Shown piece after piece: positions 39,357 to 51,900 of a stretch of DNA of 64,000 nucleotides. The position numbers and the translations under genes are program-made. Source of the DNA: Tritrichomonas musculus (Eukaryota > Parabasalia > Tritrichomonadida > Tritrichomonadidae); assembly GCA_039105265.1 (NCBI GenBank), contig JAPFFF010000018.1:2604001-2668000 (forward strand), read 5' to 3'. Each line of letters opens with the position of its first letter. Position 1 is the stretch's first letter. The notes beneath the pieces are model-generated. The model worked only from the letters and a program-made list of their open reading frames with translations. It ran no database searches and was not told where the DNA came from.

Positions 39357-41870
39357 TTATTCATTGTTGTCAGGCAAATTTTCCTGTGTATTAAGTTGCA
39401 AAGGTGATTTAGAAGGAATAAGTTGAGTTGGATCCAATTCTTGAGCAGCATTCTTTCTTCTAACAACTATTATTATTATTACTATTATTATTATAATAAT
39501 TACTACACATCCGATAACAATTCCAACAATTACTGGAGTCTTTAACTTTTTATTACCCGAGTCGCTATCATCGTCTGTTGGAGTTGGAACTTCTGTTGGA
39601 ACAATTGTGGGTGGAACAGGAGATCCTGTTGGAATTGATGTTGGCTCTGGGCGTGGCATTTTACCACAATCTAGACAATTGTAACAGTTATAGCCTTTAT
39701 CAGCATCTTGCCCTTTTTCAAAGAAAACACTCTCTTCTTTTGATCGATCAAAGCACATTGGATAATTAAACGATACTATTCCTAAAGAGGCCGAATATAT
39801 ATGACGGACAAGAACATCATCATTCGATGACTGTACAGCATCGGAAGAGAAGCAACCATTTACAAATATGGTTTGACAATCTTCTGATTTATCAGAAATA
39901 TAAACGGAGGCAGCATTATTTTCGTCATCATTGTGGAAAGTACAGTTATTTATTGTTGACCTTTCTCCTCCATACAAATAAAGACATGATCCACTTTTTG
40001 TTGATTTGCATTTGTCAAAAGATGTTAATTCAAGTGTGAATAAAGAAATAATATCAGCATAAATAGCACCACCAATTTGAACTTTACTTTGGCATTCTGT
40101 AAAAGCGCATTTATAAATGGAAGCTTGAAGAACATGGTTATCAATAGATAGGGCACCACCTTTCAAATTTCCTAAACATAAATTAAATTGTGAACCATTG
40201 ATGCATACGATTCCTGCATTTGAAACCTGAATTGGTGAGTACTTAAATGAAGAATTAAGAATCGAAATTTGGCTTTGATTATTTGTTCCTGAAAATTGAA
40301 GGTAATTTACTGAATTTTCATAACATGTTATGTTTTTAGCAAAAATATGATTTATGCCTGTCAACAAAATGCTTGATTTTCCAGAAAGCGAAAAGATAGT
40401 TGAATCCACAACATTTATGAATGAAGCCTCAATTTCGACACCAAAACGACTAATCAGCGAATTATTAAATACAACCGTATTTGCTGACTTAATAACAATT
40501 TTTTGTGTCAAGTCATTATTTGAAAATGAAACATTGGATCCCTCGCAAAGAAGTCCATCATTTCCTGCAAGTGGATCTGTACATGAATTGTTAGTAAATG
40601 TGATGCTTTTGATAGATAGCTCTGCATTTGAAACCTTAATTGATAGAGTTGAATCTTTATGATTTGTGAATGATGTGTTAAGAATTTCAGTAAAACTCTC
40701 TATTAAAACAGATGGACCGGAAGTCTTGATACCTTTTGCGTTGAATATAGAGCTTATGATTTTTGTGCGCCTGATATGACCAGATGGAATGTTTAATGAA
40801 TGACATGTATTTTTGTTTCCAGTATTGTTAGTAAATATACAATTTTCATAAGTAAATGCTGGTGGAAGAGGATCTCCAAAAAATGCGCCTTTATCAATGA
40901 AAGTATTATTAACAATGATGCAATTATATACGGAAACAGAGTCAATACATTCGCCTTCAATTCTAAGCAAAGACCCAATGTTTTCTGAAAAAGTGCACGA
41001 ATCAATTAAAACTTCATTAATAGGATCAAGACTAACAAATTTAAGTGCCATAACTGGACAATTCACTGATTCCACTCCATGATTTTTGGAGAAATCACAA
41101 TTTTTAAATGTAAAATCAATTACTCTCATATAGATTGTTGAACCAAGATGATAATCAGATCCTTCTACATTTGAGTTATTGATGAATTTAGATGATATAA
41201 GAGACGCCTTTTTAACAGGTGTTGTGTAAATATCAACTCCAGCACGAATAGCAGCTCCAGGATAATGTTGATCTATGTTATTTATAAACAAGCAATCCTT
41301 AACAAGCAATTCGTCGAGATTGGGGTCTGTGTATATAGCAGCACCAGTGGAAGCAACATTTGAATCAAATAGGCAACCATCCAAAATGAAAGAGCAACCG
41401 TTTGTTTTATCAAAACAAATTGCACCACCATTTCCATATACCGCTATAAACATATAATATATCGCTGAGTTTTGCGTGAAATTAGTATTTTCGAAAACCG
41501 CTAAACTAACATTGGATAAACCAACAGCACCTCCACTTGGTGATGAGCAATTAGTAAACGATGAATTACTTATAAATGTATTTTCAATATTTGAAAAGTA
41601 TAAAACACCACCATAAATGTCCTTTAATGTATATTGAACAGTAAAGCAGTGAGAAAATTTGCAATTTGTAAAGTTAACAGAAGATGCTGGGGCTTCTATA
41701 AGGTAAAGACCGCCATTTTCTTGTTTCCCACTTTGGCAATCAGTTGATTCCACGTTAACGTCATGAATAACTGTGTTTTCGGTAATAACGGTATGTTCAC
41801 CACGCTGGACATCGTTAGGATTTACTACACGATGAATTTGAAATAAAATTAGTGATGCTAAAAACAGCAT
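39357..41870 (-). CDS. Pmp-like beta-helix surface membrane protein
   Basis: An 837-residue predicted cell-surface protein. It starts with a short hydrophobic signal sequence (MLFLASLILFQI). Residues about 50-690 are a right-handed beta-helix made of repeating short strands with the chlamydial Pmp-type signatures GGA(I/V) (GGAVGL, GGAICF, GGALSI, GGAIYA) and F..N/F.NC (NFTNCKFSHC, CLFDSN). This is followed by a Cys-rich spot (YNCYNCLDCG), a Pro/Thr-rich stalk and one membrane span rich in Val and Ile near residue 785. A short cytosolic tail (about 35 residues) with a basic RRK stop-transfer motif ends it. Trichomonads carry a family of Pmp-like proteins thought to act in adhesion to host cells; that role is inferred from the family. 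The simple repeats in the DNA of the span (ATT runs near 39480) are coding. Confidence 0.9.
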   Translation of the reverse strand: MLFLASLILFQIHRVVNPNDVQRGEHTVITENTVIHDVNVESTDCQSGKQENGGLYLIEAPASSVNFTNCKFSHCFTVQYTLKDIYGGVLYFSNIENTFISNSSFTNCSSPSGGAVGLSNVSLAVFENTNFTQNSAIYYMFIAVYGNGGAICFDKTNGCSFILDGCLFDSNVASTGAAIYTDPNLDELLVKDCLFINNIDQHYPGAAIRAGVDIYTTPVKKASLISSKFINNSNVEGSDYHLGSTIYMRVIDFTFKNCDFSKNHGVESVNCPVMALKFVSLDPINEVLIDSCTFSENIGSLLRIEGECIDSVSVYNCIIVNNTFIDKGAFFGDPLPPAFTYENCIFTNNTGNKNTCHSLNIPSGHIRRTKIISSIFNAKGIKTSGPSVLIESFTEILNTSFTNHKDSTLSIKVSNAELSIKSITFTNNSCTDPLAGNDGLLCEGSNVSFSNNDLTQKIVIKSANTVVFNNSLISRFGVEIEASFINVVDSTIFSLSGKSSILLTGINHIFAKNITCYENSVNYLQFSGTNNQSQISILNSSFKYSPIQVSNAGIVCINGSQFNLCLGNLKGGALSIDNHVLQASIYKCAFTECQSKVQIGGAIYADIISLFTLELTSFDKCKSTKSGSCLYLYGGERSTINNCTFHNDDENNAASVYISDKSEDCQTIFVNGCFSSDAVQSSNDDVLVRHIYSASLGIVSFNYPMCFDRSKEESVFFEKGQDADKGYNCYNCLDCGKMPRPEPTSIPTGSPVPPTIVPTEVPTPTDDDSDSGNKKLKTPVIVGIVIGCVVIIIIIIVIIIIVVRRKNAAQELDPTQLIPSKSPLQLNTQENLPDNNE

Positions 41871-42925
41871 TTTTTATACTGGATTTTTCTATGTGGTAGA
41901 GGTCAATCAATGTATTTAAATTATTCTTTTTCTGAATAATTTAATTGCTGCATTCAATTTCTAAAAATAAACAGTCAAAATTCAATTATCAGTTAATTTT
42001 TTCAATAATATGATGACAATTCACATCATATTTTTTTTCTGATCGTAGATTTGAAAAAATCTTTCATTAAATACAAAAAAAATAATTATTATTTTAACCA
42101 TTTGTTTTAAGTTCATATAAATGCATTATTTATTGGAAAATTCTTATTTATAGCAAATTTTCATACATTTTTTACGATTTATTATCAATTGTTTTATAAT
42201 TGCGAGTCCCATTTTTTCCAAACACAAATAACACTTATTATATTTATTAAAGTTTGGCTGATTTTGAATATATTTTTGTTTAGACAGATTTATTGACAAT
42301 TTATCAGAAACAATACCAATCATTGAAGTTAACGATATAGTACTTTAATTTGTAATTATTTTCCTAATTTGTATCCATAGTTTATTATATATTTTGCCTC
42401 CTAGCTAATATATTTTTCATTGTTTCTTTAAAGATTTTTCAAGTTTTGCCAAAAAATCGTATTGTTATACAAGATATATTAGGCTTTTAATCAATAATTT
42501 TAATTAAAGTTAACTTTTTTTTTACTTAATAAAAGTATTATATATATAATTTATTTGAAAGAATTCTAAAGTTGAATGATAATACAATAAAATTCAAACA
42601 TTGATTATTAAAAGATATATTGAAAAGAAGAAGTCATTTTAAAAAAATGAATACAATGTTTGAACAATCACACAATATTTAGAAAAGATTAAATATTCTT
42701 GGAACATCCAATAATAATGCCTCTTCTCTTTTACGACTTTTTTTTTTAACTTTACTGATTTCAAACTATTTTGAAATTTAAAAAAAAAAAAACAAAACAA
42801 AAAGGTCAACGACAAAAAATACTTTCAGTCAAATAATATCCAAACAAAATAAAAATAAAATTAAACCTTATTTTTCCATTTTAAAAAACAGCCTTTTTTT
42901 TTAATGATACAACAATTTTTCTATT
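41871..42925. other. AT-rich spacer, no gene seen
   Basis: About 1 kb between the Pmp-like gene start and the end of the giant coiled-coil gene. It contains only homopolymer runs and TATA-like simple sequence; no RNA gene, inverted termini or protein remnant was recognised. The first few tens of bases should hold the Pmp-like gene promoter. Confidence 0.5.
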
Positions 42926-45900
42926 TTATTTTTTGGTAGCAGCAGGGGTTGCCGTTTTCTTCTTTTGAGCATCAGAAGATGCATTTGATCCGCTTGCCTT
43001 AGCTGTAGAAGCAAGAGTACTTATAGAAGCAAACTTCATTAATTCACCTCTAATCATTTCATATTGACTCTTTAAATATTCGATATCAGAGTTCATATTT
43101 TTAGAAGATGTTGTCAATTGACTAGTTTCTCTCTTCAATACAGCAACAGTTCGCTTAACTTGATTTAATTCATGCTTTAGAGTATCATTATCATCATGTT
43201 GCGGAATTGATTCAATATCTTTAGCATCACCTCCAATATCGAGTTCAGACTTATTCTTATCATTTAGTCCACGTGTTTGTTGTCTTTCACCTTGAACCAA
43301 ACGAGAAACCAATTTCTTAATTCTTGATTGATCAAGTTTCATAGCTTTCATAGTTTCTTTAAGTTCCATTATTTCTGAATTGGCAGGATCTTCATGAGAA
43401 GCCTTTGGAGAAGTCAAAGGTGAATCATTTGATTTCTTAGCAGATGAAGTTGTTCCTGTTGTTGCTGATGATGGAGATTTTTCACTCAATTGATTAATTT
43501 GCTCTTGTAATTTCTTTTGTTGCTCTTGTAATTTCTTGTATTTACGTGCTAAAGCTGCAATTCCTTCATTCTTTGAAGCTCCTGGAATTGATGAGACTGA
43601 ACCCATTGAAGAAACAGAAGAATTGTCAGAGAAGAGGAATTGATTAGCTTTAATTGCTTTAATATCATCTTTGACATTATTAAGATCATTCAAAACTTCA
43701 TCAAATCTTTGCTGCCTTTGTTGAATAAGCTGTTGTTGTGCTTGTGTTAATTTAATGTCTTCTCCTTCGCCATCTTCTGGTGCTCTGATTGTGGTTGAAA
43801 TGATATCTTGTATTGTTGAAATTTGTGAAGTAAGACGTTTGATTTCATTTTGAAGATTGTCAACTTCACGTGAAATTTCATCATATCGTGATCCACTTTG
43901 ATCACTGATTAAAAGATCGCTAAGAGAACCTTCATCAATGTTGAATGAGGAGAAGTTGCTGATGCTTCCATTGATGAGTGAATCATCTTTAGATGGCTGT
44001 GATTTAACAATGTAGTCTAAACGGCCGTTTAATGATGACAATTGAGCCTTAATACGTTCAACATCATTGACAAGTTGCTTGACATTGACTGACTTTGAGT
44101 CTTCACTTGGCTGATTAGACAAATCAAGTACAACATCTCTTTCGTTGATAATATTATCACCTTCATTTTCATGCTGTTTCTTGAGTAGTTGTATTTCATT
44201 CTTAAGACGTGGTAATTCTTCAAGTTGTGTAAATATGTATTGTATAATTCTTGAACTTTCAGTTTCATCTTTAGGCGCTACAGCATCCTTAGATGCTAAA
44301 ATGTTGTTAATTGTATCTTGTGATAATGATTGCTTAGAAATATTATCTTTCAATTGCTTCAATTCATATTTCAAGCATCGGATGTCATGTTGAACTTGGC
44401 TTTCATCTTGATTGTTACCGTTTTCATCATCAAGTTGATTATCTTTCTTGCTTGTTGATGATTTGGCTGTGTTATTCTTCATGTTATACTTAATCTTAGC
44501 AAGTGCCTTTTCAATCAACTCAATTCGTGATTCAAATGATTGATCATTATTTGATGCGTTAAGCTTATCAAATCGTTCTTGTGAAGATGAAGATGAAGAG
44601 GTTGACAATAGTGTTGCTCCAAAGATCTTCTGCTTGTTTTGTGGGTTAGATTCATATTGGATTCTCTTTATTTCATGCTTCAAGCATTTCAACGTTGAAC
44701 GTATTTTCCTGACTTCGTTATTAAGAGTAAATACTTGTTCCTTAATATCATCTTTGCCTGCTTGATTTGTGTTATAATTATAAATTTCATGAACTTGCAT
44801 TGGCTGATCAGAAGTCTTAGAGAGTCTTGAGTCACCATTTTCATCGATGAAGGAAGAAGAAGAAGCAGCTTCTTCTGACATTAATGATAATGGTCGAATT
44901 TCTGAATTGAATTGTATTGTTTCATGATAAAGATTACGAAGACTCTTAACTTCATTAATCCATTCATCAAGAGATGCTTGTGAGGCAAATTTACTTGTTG
45001 AATTATTATCACTAGTGGTAGATTTCTTATTTTCATCAGAAAGTGTGACTTTCCTAGTTTGCATTGAAGGTTGTTCAGTATTGCTTGTTGATTTTTGTTC
45101 GGTGTTACTTGCTGATGAGAATGCAGATTTCTTTAAGTTTCTAACTTCATGCTTGAGGCATTTGATAGAGTCGTGGATTTGTTTATTGTTCAAATCATCA
45201 TCTTTATTGTTGAATTTGGCGCAAACTTTTTGAAGTTTTTGTACTTCTTCAACAAGTTGAGCGATTTCAAATTGTAATTCTTTCTCTTGAACTTTCTTCT
45301 TTTCTAAGAATTCTTTAGTTCTTGCTTTCTCTTCGCTCTTGATCTTCTTAATCTCATATTTCACGCATCTCATTGATTTTTGAAGATTAACCAAATCTGC
45401 ATTTGTTGGCATTTCCATCTCGGAAAGAGTTGCATTGAGAAGTTGATGGAGAGAAAGATCAAATTGATTCCATAATGAACCTTGTCTGCTCATTGAGGAT
45501 TGAATAAGATCAAACTTCCTTTGTAGTTTAGAAATATTCTTCTTGTTTAATTTAATCTTGCTGTGAAGTTCTTCAATTGTATATTCGTGGCCTTCACTTT
45601 CACTTTCAGTGCTTTCTTCGTGGATATCAACGTTGTTGAGCTCATTATCAATATTTGCACGATATTCTTCATTTTGAAGCTGTCGAAGTTGCTGAAGTTG
45701 TTGCTCATAGTTAGCTGAATATCCTGGTGATTGCGGGTTCAATTGATTCAAAATTGGTCTGTTGCCATCTTGCATATTGTAAGCAATAGGCTCATTACCA
45801 AGTACTCTGTTCTTAACTTGGTTCAATTCACTTCTAAGTGAATTGAGATCGTTGTAGATATTGGCAAGTTGCTCTTGTATTGGGCCACTATTAACTTTTT

Positions 45901-48900
45901 GAATAATGTTTGTTGTATGAGAATCACCGCCATGAATCAAAACTTCTCTAGTATTAACAGGTGTATTTCCACCAATAACATTACCATTATTATCGACAAC
46001 AGTACCGTTTGCATTATCATTATGGCCACTCTTTGAAGATGGTGTATAATTATTATTTCGTTGATTTCTGGCGTTTGCGTTTGAAGATGATTTCTTGTGA
46101 TGATGGCGATGGTGACTGTTTTCGTTGGCATTATTATCATTTTCATTGTTGTCTTCAGAATCACCATTTTCATTGTCATCGTTGTCGTTAACTCTTTGAT
46201 ATGCTGCTGAGTATTCAGAAGATTCTTGGCAATATTCTGGCTCTTCAAATGAAGATGAAATTTCTTCATCATTTGGATGTGACTCGTCAGAATTAATATC
46301 ATATGCTGAGCGAATGTTTGTAATGTCATGATTCCAGCTATTGTATTGAGGATTCTTTGCATAACGCTCAGATAATGATGCTTCATCAAGTTTGGCATCT
46401 CTATCTTGGATCTCAATTGGATTGCCTGATCTAAGAGCATTTAATTCATTTCGAATTTCTCTAACTTCCCTTGCTAATTGCTCAAATGATGGATTTTCTT
46501 CTTCTTTAGCGGAGCCTTTCCTTGTTTTAACCAATGATTTCATTTGGTTAACGAAATCTTGATGGCAATTCTTTAACATTTCATTAGATTCAGGAGAATT
46601 AGTTGAGTCAGCTGAAATCAAAGATTGAACATTATTCAAGAATTTCTTCCACAGAGAAGTATTTGCCTCCATCTTTTCTTCTAAATCTTTAATTCTTTCA
46701 TCTTGATCGCGAAGATCAGGAATAGTTGAAGCATTATTATTATTATTGTTGTTGTTGTCATTGGTACTGCTGGTTTCAGGATCATTATGATTGACAAGTT
46801 TGCTGATTTGTTCAACAAATGAATCTCGGTTTTGTTTCAAGTCCTTCCTCGATTGCTCATCATCTGAATCGCAATTAAGCAAGACTTGAAGATTCTTTGA
46901 GAATTGTTCCCACAATGATTTCTGAATGTCAACATCTTTCTCAAGATCAGCTAATCTTGATTCAAGATCACTTCCAGCTTTACCATTTTCTTCTTGATTT
47001 GGATTCAAATCAACAGATCTTGTTGAAACAAGCATTGACCTTACTTCATTTTCAAATTGGTTGTTATCACTTGGTTCTGTTAATGATTTATCCAAGAGTT
47101 TACGAAGGTTACGATCATAATTCTGCCATAATTCAGAATGCTTATCAACCTTTTCAGTGATTGTTGAAAGTTGATTTTCAAAGTTATTCATTGTATCTTG
47201 GATTTGGCTAAGATCAACATTTTCTTGTGGTGCAGCTGTTTTATCAGCTAATATTGATATCTTGTTAGCAAATTCCTTTTGCTTTAATTTAAGCAATTCA
47301 TTATCTTTTCCATCTTCCATTTCAATAGCTTCTTCTTGATTGATAATATTTAATTTTTGAAGATTTTGAACAAATTGATTTAATAATGCTGAATGAACGT
47401 TAACTTCCCTTCTAAGTTGAGCCAATGATTTAAGACTCTCTTCATCAGCTAATTCTTGAATATCGGCATTTCTAGTAGAAAGTTCCTTAATTTGATCATG
47501 ATAATTTTCAGCTTCTTTATTCAAAGCCTCATTTTGATCAACGTTTAACAAGCCATTAAGATTCTTAGTAAATTGTTGCCATAACTTGTTATGGACATCA
47601 ACATCCTTTTCAATTTGTTCAACCTTTTCATCATTTGAATGCTGTTCATTTTGAATCTTTTGCAATTCATTTTCAAGCTTCTGATGTTCTTCATCCATAT
47701 GTTTATGATCTTCTTCATGATGCTTAGCTTGTTCTTGTTGATAGTTAGTGAAGATGTCATAATGTTCTTGAAGGAGGCTAGAATGTTTCTGCAATTGTTC
47801 TTCAATTCTTTGGATGTTTTCATCATTTTCGGGCTTAGAAGAAAGTTTCTGCAATTCGTCTTGATAGTTCTTTAATGATTTGTCTTGTGCTTTTTGAACT
47901 TTTTGTAAGTCGCTTTGACAATTCTTGACTGTTTTCTCTTGTTTCTGTTGTGCAGCTTCAAGTTTTTGTAATGATTCTTCGATCTTTTGGTGTTCTTTGT
48001 CATGAATTTGTTGTTGTTGCTCTTGATATTCTTTCATTGCCTTAGCTTGTTCTTCTTGTGCTGCTTGAAGCTTCTGCAAATCAGTCTGTGAGCTCTTTGC
48101 TGACTTGTCTTGTGTTTGTTGTGACTTTTGAACCTTTTGAAGATCATTTTGATGGTTCTTTAATGCTTTCTCAAGTGATTGTTGAGCTGTTCGAAGAGCT
48201 TGAATTTCTTCATCAAGTTTCTGATGAGCTTCTTCTTGTTGTTTATGCTCTTCTTCGTGAAGCTTGCGTTGTTCTTCTTGATATGACTTGAATAGGTCAT
48301 CTGGAACTTGTTGGGCTTGCTGAGCTTGTTGGATCTTTTGCAATTCAGCTTGTGAGTTCTTAACTGACTTATCTTGTGTCTTTTGAGCTTTTTCAACTTT
48401 TTCTAAATCTTTTTGAACTGTCTTGAGTGCTTTGTCTTGTGTTTGTTGAGCGGTTTCAAGTTTTTGTAATGTTTCTTCAAGCTTCTGATGTGCTTCTTCT
48501 TCTTGTTTATGTTCATCTTCATGAAGTTGGCGTTGTTCAGATTGATATGCTTTCAGTGCTTTGTCTTGTTCTTCTTGGGCTGTTTGAAGTTTTTGGATGT
48601 CTGATTTATAATTCTTAACTGTCTTGTCGTTAGATTGTTGTGATTTTTGAACCTTTTCTAAATCTTTTTGAACTGTCTTGAGTGCTTTGTCTTGTGTTTG
48701 TTGAGCGGTTTCAAGTTTTTGTAATGTTTCTTCAAGCTTCTGATGTGCTTCTTCTTCTTGTTTATGTTCATCTTCATGAAGTTGGCGTTGTTCGGATTGA
48801 TATGCTTTCAGTGCTTTGTCTTGTTCTTCTTGGGCTGTTTGAAGTTTCTGGATGTCTGATTTATAATTCTTAACTGTCTTGTCATTAGATTGTTGTGATT

Positions 48901-51900
48901 TTTGAACCTTTTCTAATTCTTTCTGAACTGACTTGACTGATTTTTCTTGATTTTGTTGAGCGGTTTCAATCTTTTGTAATGTTTCTTCAAGTTTTTGATG
49001 TGCTTCTTCTTGTTGCTTTCTTTCTTCTTCATGAAGTTGGCGTTGTTCTTCCTGATAATCTTTCAATACTTTGTTTTGTTCATTTTGAGCTGTTTGAAGT
49101 TTTTGTAATTCAGATTGGTAATTCTTAATTGACTTATCTTGATCTTGCTGTGCTGTTTGAAGTTTTTGAATATCTGATTTATAATTCTTGACTGTCTTAT
49201 CATTTGTTTGTTGCGATTTTTGAACTTTTTGAAGATCACTCTGGCAATTCTTAACTGTCTTTTCTTGTGCTTGTTGAGCTGCTTCAAGTTTTTGAATTGC
49301 TTCGTTTAATTTGAGATGAGCTTCTTCTTGCTGTTTATGCTCATCTTCAATAATCTGACGTTGTTCTTCTTGATAATTCTGAAGTGTGCTATCTTGAGAT
49401 TTCTGAGCTTTTTGAATATCATTTTGACAGTTCTTTAATGACTTCTCAAGTGATTGTTGAGCTGATCGAAGAGTTTGAATTTCTTCATCAAGCTTTTGAT
49501 GAGCTTCTTCTTGTTGTTTGCGTTCTTCTTCATGAAGTTTTCGTTGTTCTTCTTGATATGTCTTGAATACGCCATCTGGAATTTGTTGTGCCTTTTGAAG
49601 CTTCTGTAATTCAGTTTGTGAATTCTTTACCGATCTTTCTTGTGTTTGTTGTGTCTTTTGAAGTTTCTGGAGTTCTGTTTGATAATTTTTGGCTGATTTG
49701 TCTTGGGCTGCTTGAAGCTTTTGAATTGCATCATTCAATTTCTGATGAGATTCTTCTTGCTGTTTGTGATCGTCTTCATGTTGTTGGCGTTGTTCATCTT
49801 GGAAATCTCTGATTGCTTTCTCTTGCTTTTGCTGTGCTGTTTGAAGTTTTTGTAGATCTGATTTATAATTCTTAACTGTCCTCTCGCTTGATTGTTGCGA
49901 CTTTTGCACTTTTTGTAAATCTGCTTGATAATTCTTAATTGATTGAGCTTGAGCTTCTTGGTCAACTTGTAGTTTTTGTAGCATTTCCTCAATCTTTTGA
50001 TGGGCTTCTTCTTGTTGCTTATGCTCATCATCGTGAAGTTGACGATATTCTTCAAGATTGGCTTTGAGTGCTTTAATTTCTTCTTGTTGAGCTTCACAAA
50101 GTTTTTGCATTTCAGTTTGATAGTTCTTGATTGATTTATCTTGCTCTTGCTGGGCTGTTTGAAGTTTTTGGATGTCTGATTTATAATTCTTAACTGTCTT
50201 GTCATTAGATTGTTGTGATTTTTGAACCTTTTCTAATTCTTTCTGAACTGACTTGACTGATTTTTCTTGATTTTGTTGTGCGGTTTCAAGTTTTTGTAAT
50301 GTTTCTTCAAGTTTTTGATGTGCTTCTTCTTCTTGTTTATGTTCATCTTCATGAAGTTGGCGTTGTTCAGATTGATATGCTTTCAGTGCTTTGTCTTGTT
50401 CTTCTTGGGCTGTTTGAAGTTTTTGGATGTCTGATTTATAATTCTTAACTGTCTTGTCATTAGATTGTTGTGATTTTTGAACTTTTTCTAATTCTTTCTG
50501 AACTGATTTGACTGATTTTTCTTGATTTTGTTGTGCGGTTTCAAGTTTTTGTAATGTTTCTTCAAGTTTCTGATGTGCTTCTTCTTGTTGTTTTCTTTCT
50601 TCTTCATGAAGCTTACGTTGCTCTTCTTGATAATCTTTCAATGCCTTGTTTTGTACATTTTGAGCTGTTTGAAGTTTTTGTAAGTCTGTTTGATAGTTCT
50701 TTACCGATTTCTCTTGTGTTTGTTGTGACTTTTGTACTTTTTGTAAATCTTTTTGTAATTTTTGGTAGTCTTGTTGATGCTTTTCTAAGTTGGTTTGTTG
50801 TTGCTGTTGAGAATTTTGAAGATTCTTAAGTTCCTCATCTAATCTGTGATGCTCTTCTTCTTGATTTTGTTTTTGCTGCTGATACTTTTGCAATTGTTTC
50901 TTGATATTTTCTAACTCATCTTTCTGTGATTTTTGACTTTGCTGTTGTGCCTTTAAATCTTTCTTTGATGTACTCAAATCTTTTTGGAGGCTTTGGAGTT
51001 GTTTGGTTTGTTGGTCTTGAACGCTTTGGATCATCTCGTTCGTTGTCTTTTCTGCTTCTGTTTGTTTATGTTCCATATCTTGAACATTGGATTTGATTTC
51101 ATTAAATCTGTTTTTAACTGACTGATTCTCTTGCTTGATTTCGTCCTGAATTCTCTTGATGTCTTGTTCATGCTTCATTTCAAGTTTTTTGAGTTGGCTG
51201 CGAATTTCTTCAATAGCTTGTTGAGATGCATGATCTTCATTAGATTGTACATTTGAATTATTATTATTATTGGTCATACCATCACTCATTTCTATAAGCT
51301 TTTCTAATTGAGAATGGTATTCATTATATTCCTTTGTTAAAAGAGTTTGAGTGTTTTTATCGTTTGTATTGGCATTAATCGAATTTTGAAGATTGTTGAC
51401 GAATTGCTCCCATAGATGTGATTGGGCTCTAACTTTGCTTTCTAGTTGATTGATTCGATATAATTGGTCATTTGATGAATTTGAATTGTTGTTATTTGAG
51501 TTCTTTCTGACAATATCTCCAACCATTGAAACAAAGGCATCATGGTTATTAGCTAATTGGTCTGAATTGGTATTAGAATTATTTGTCATTGCTGTATTAA
51601 CATTTTGCATGAATAAATTCCAAAGATTTTCATGAACCCTAACATTATTTTCGAGTCTAGATAATCTGTCATTCTCATTTCCACTATTAGAATATGTTGA
51701 TGGTTTAAGTTGAATATCTCTGGTTGTTACCTTACCGCCGTCTATTTGAACAAGAGAACGAATGTCTTCTGCAAACTGATAATTGAGATCATCATATTTT
51801 CCATCTTTAATATTCAAAATTGTGTGAATGTTTTCTTGGAAGCGTCCCCAAAGATTTGAGTGTTGGCGAACTTTTTCTTCTAGTGATGAAATTTGTGTTT

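Noticed and set aside
39188-39394. 68-residue plus-strand frame between tRNA and Pmp-like gene
   Set aside because: Overlaps the 3' end of the Pmp-like gene and has no protein character.
45937-50205. Long antisense and off-frame reading frames within the giant coiled-coil gene
   Set aside because: They mirror the repetitive coding sequence and repeat with its period. No independent start context or protein family.
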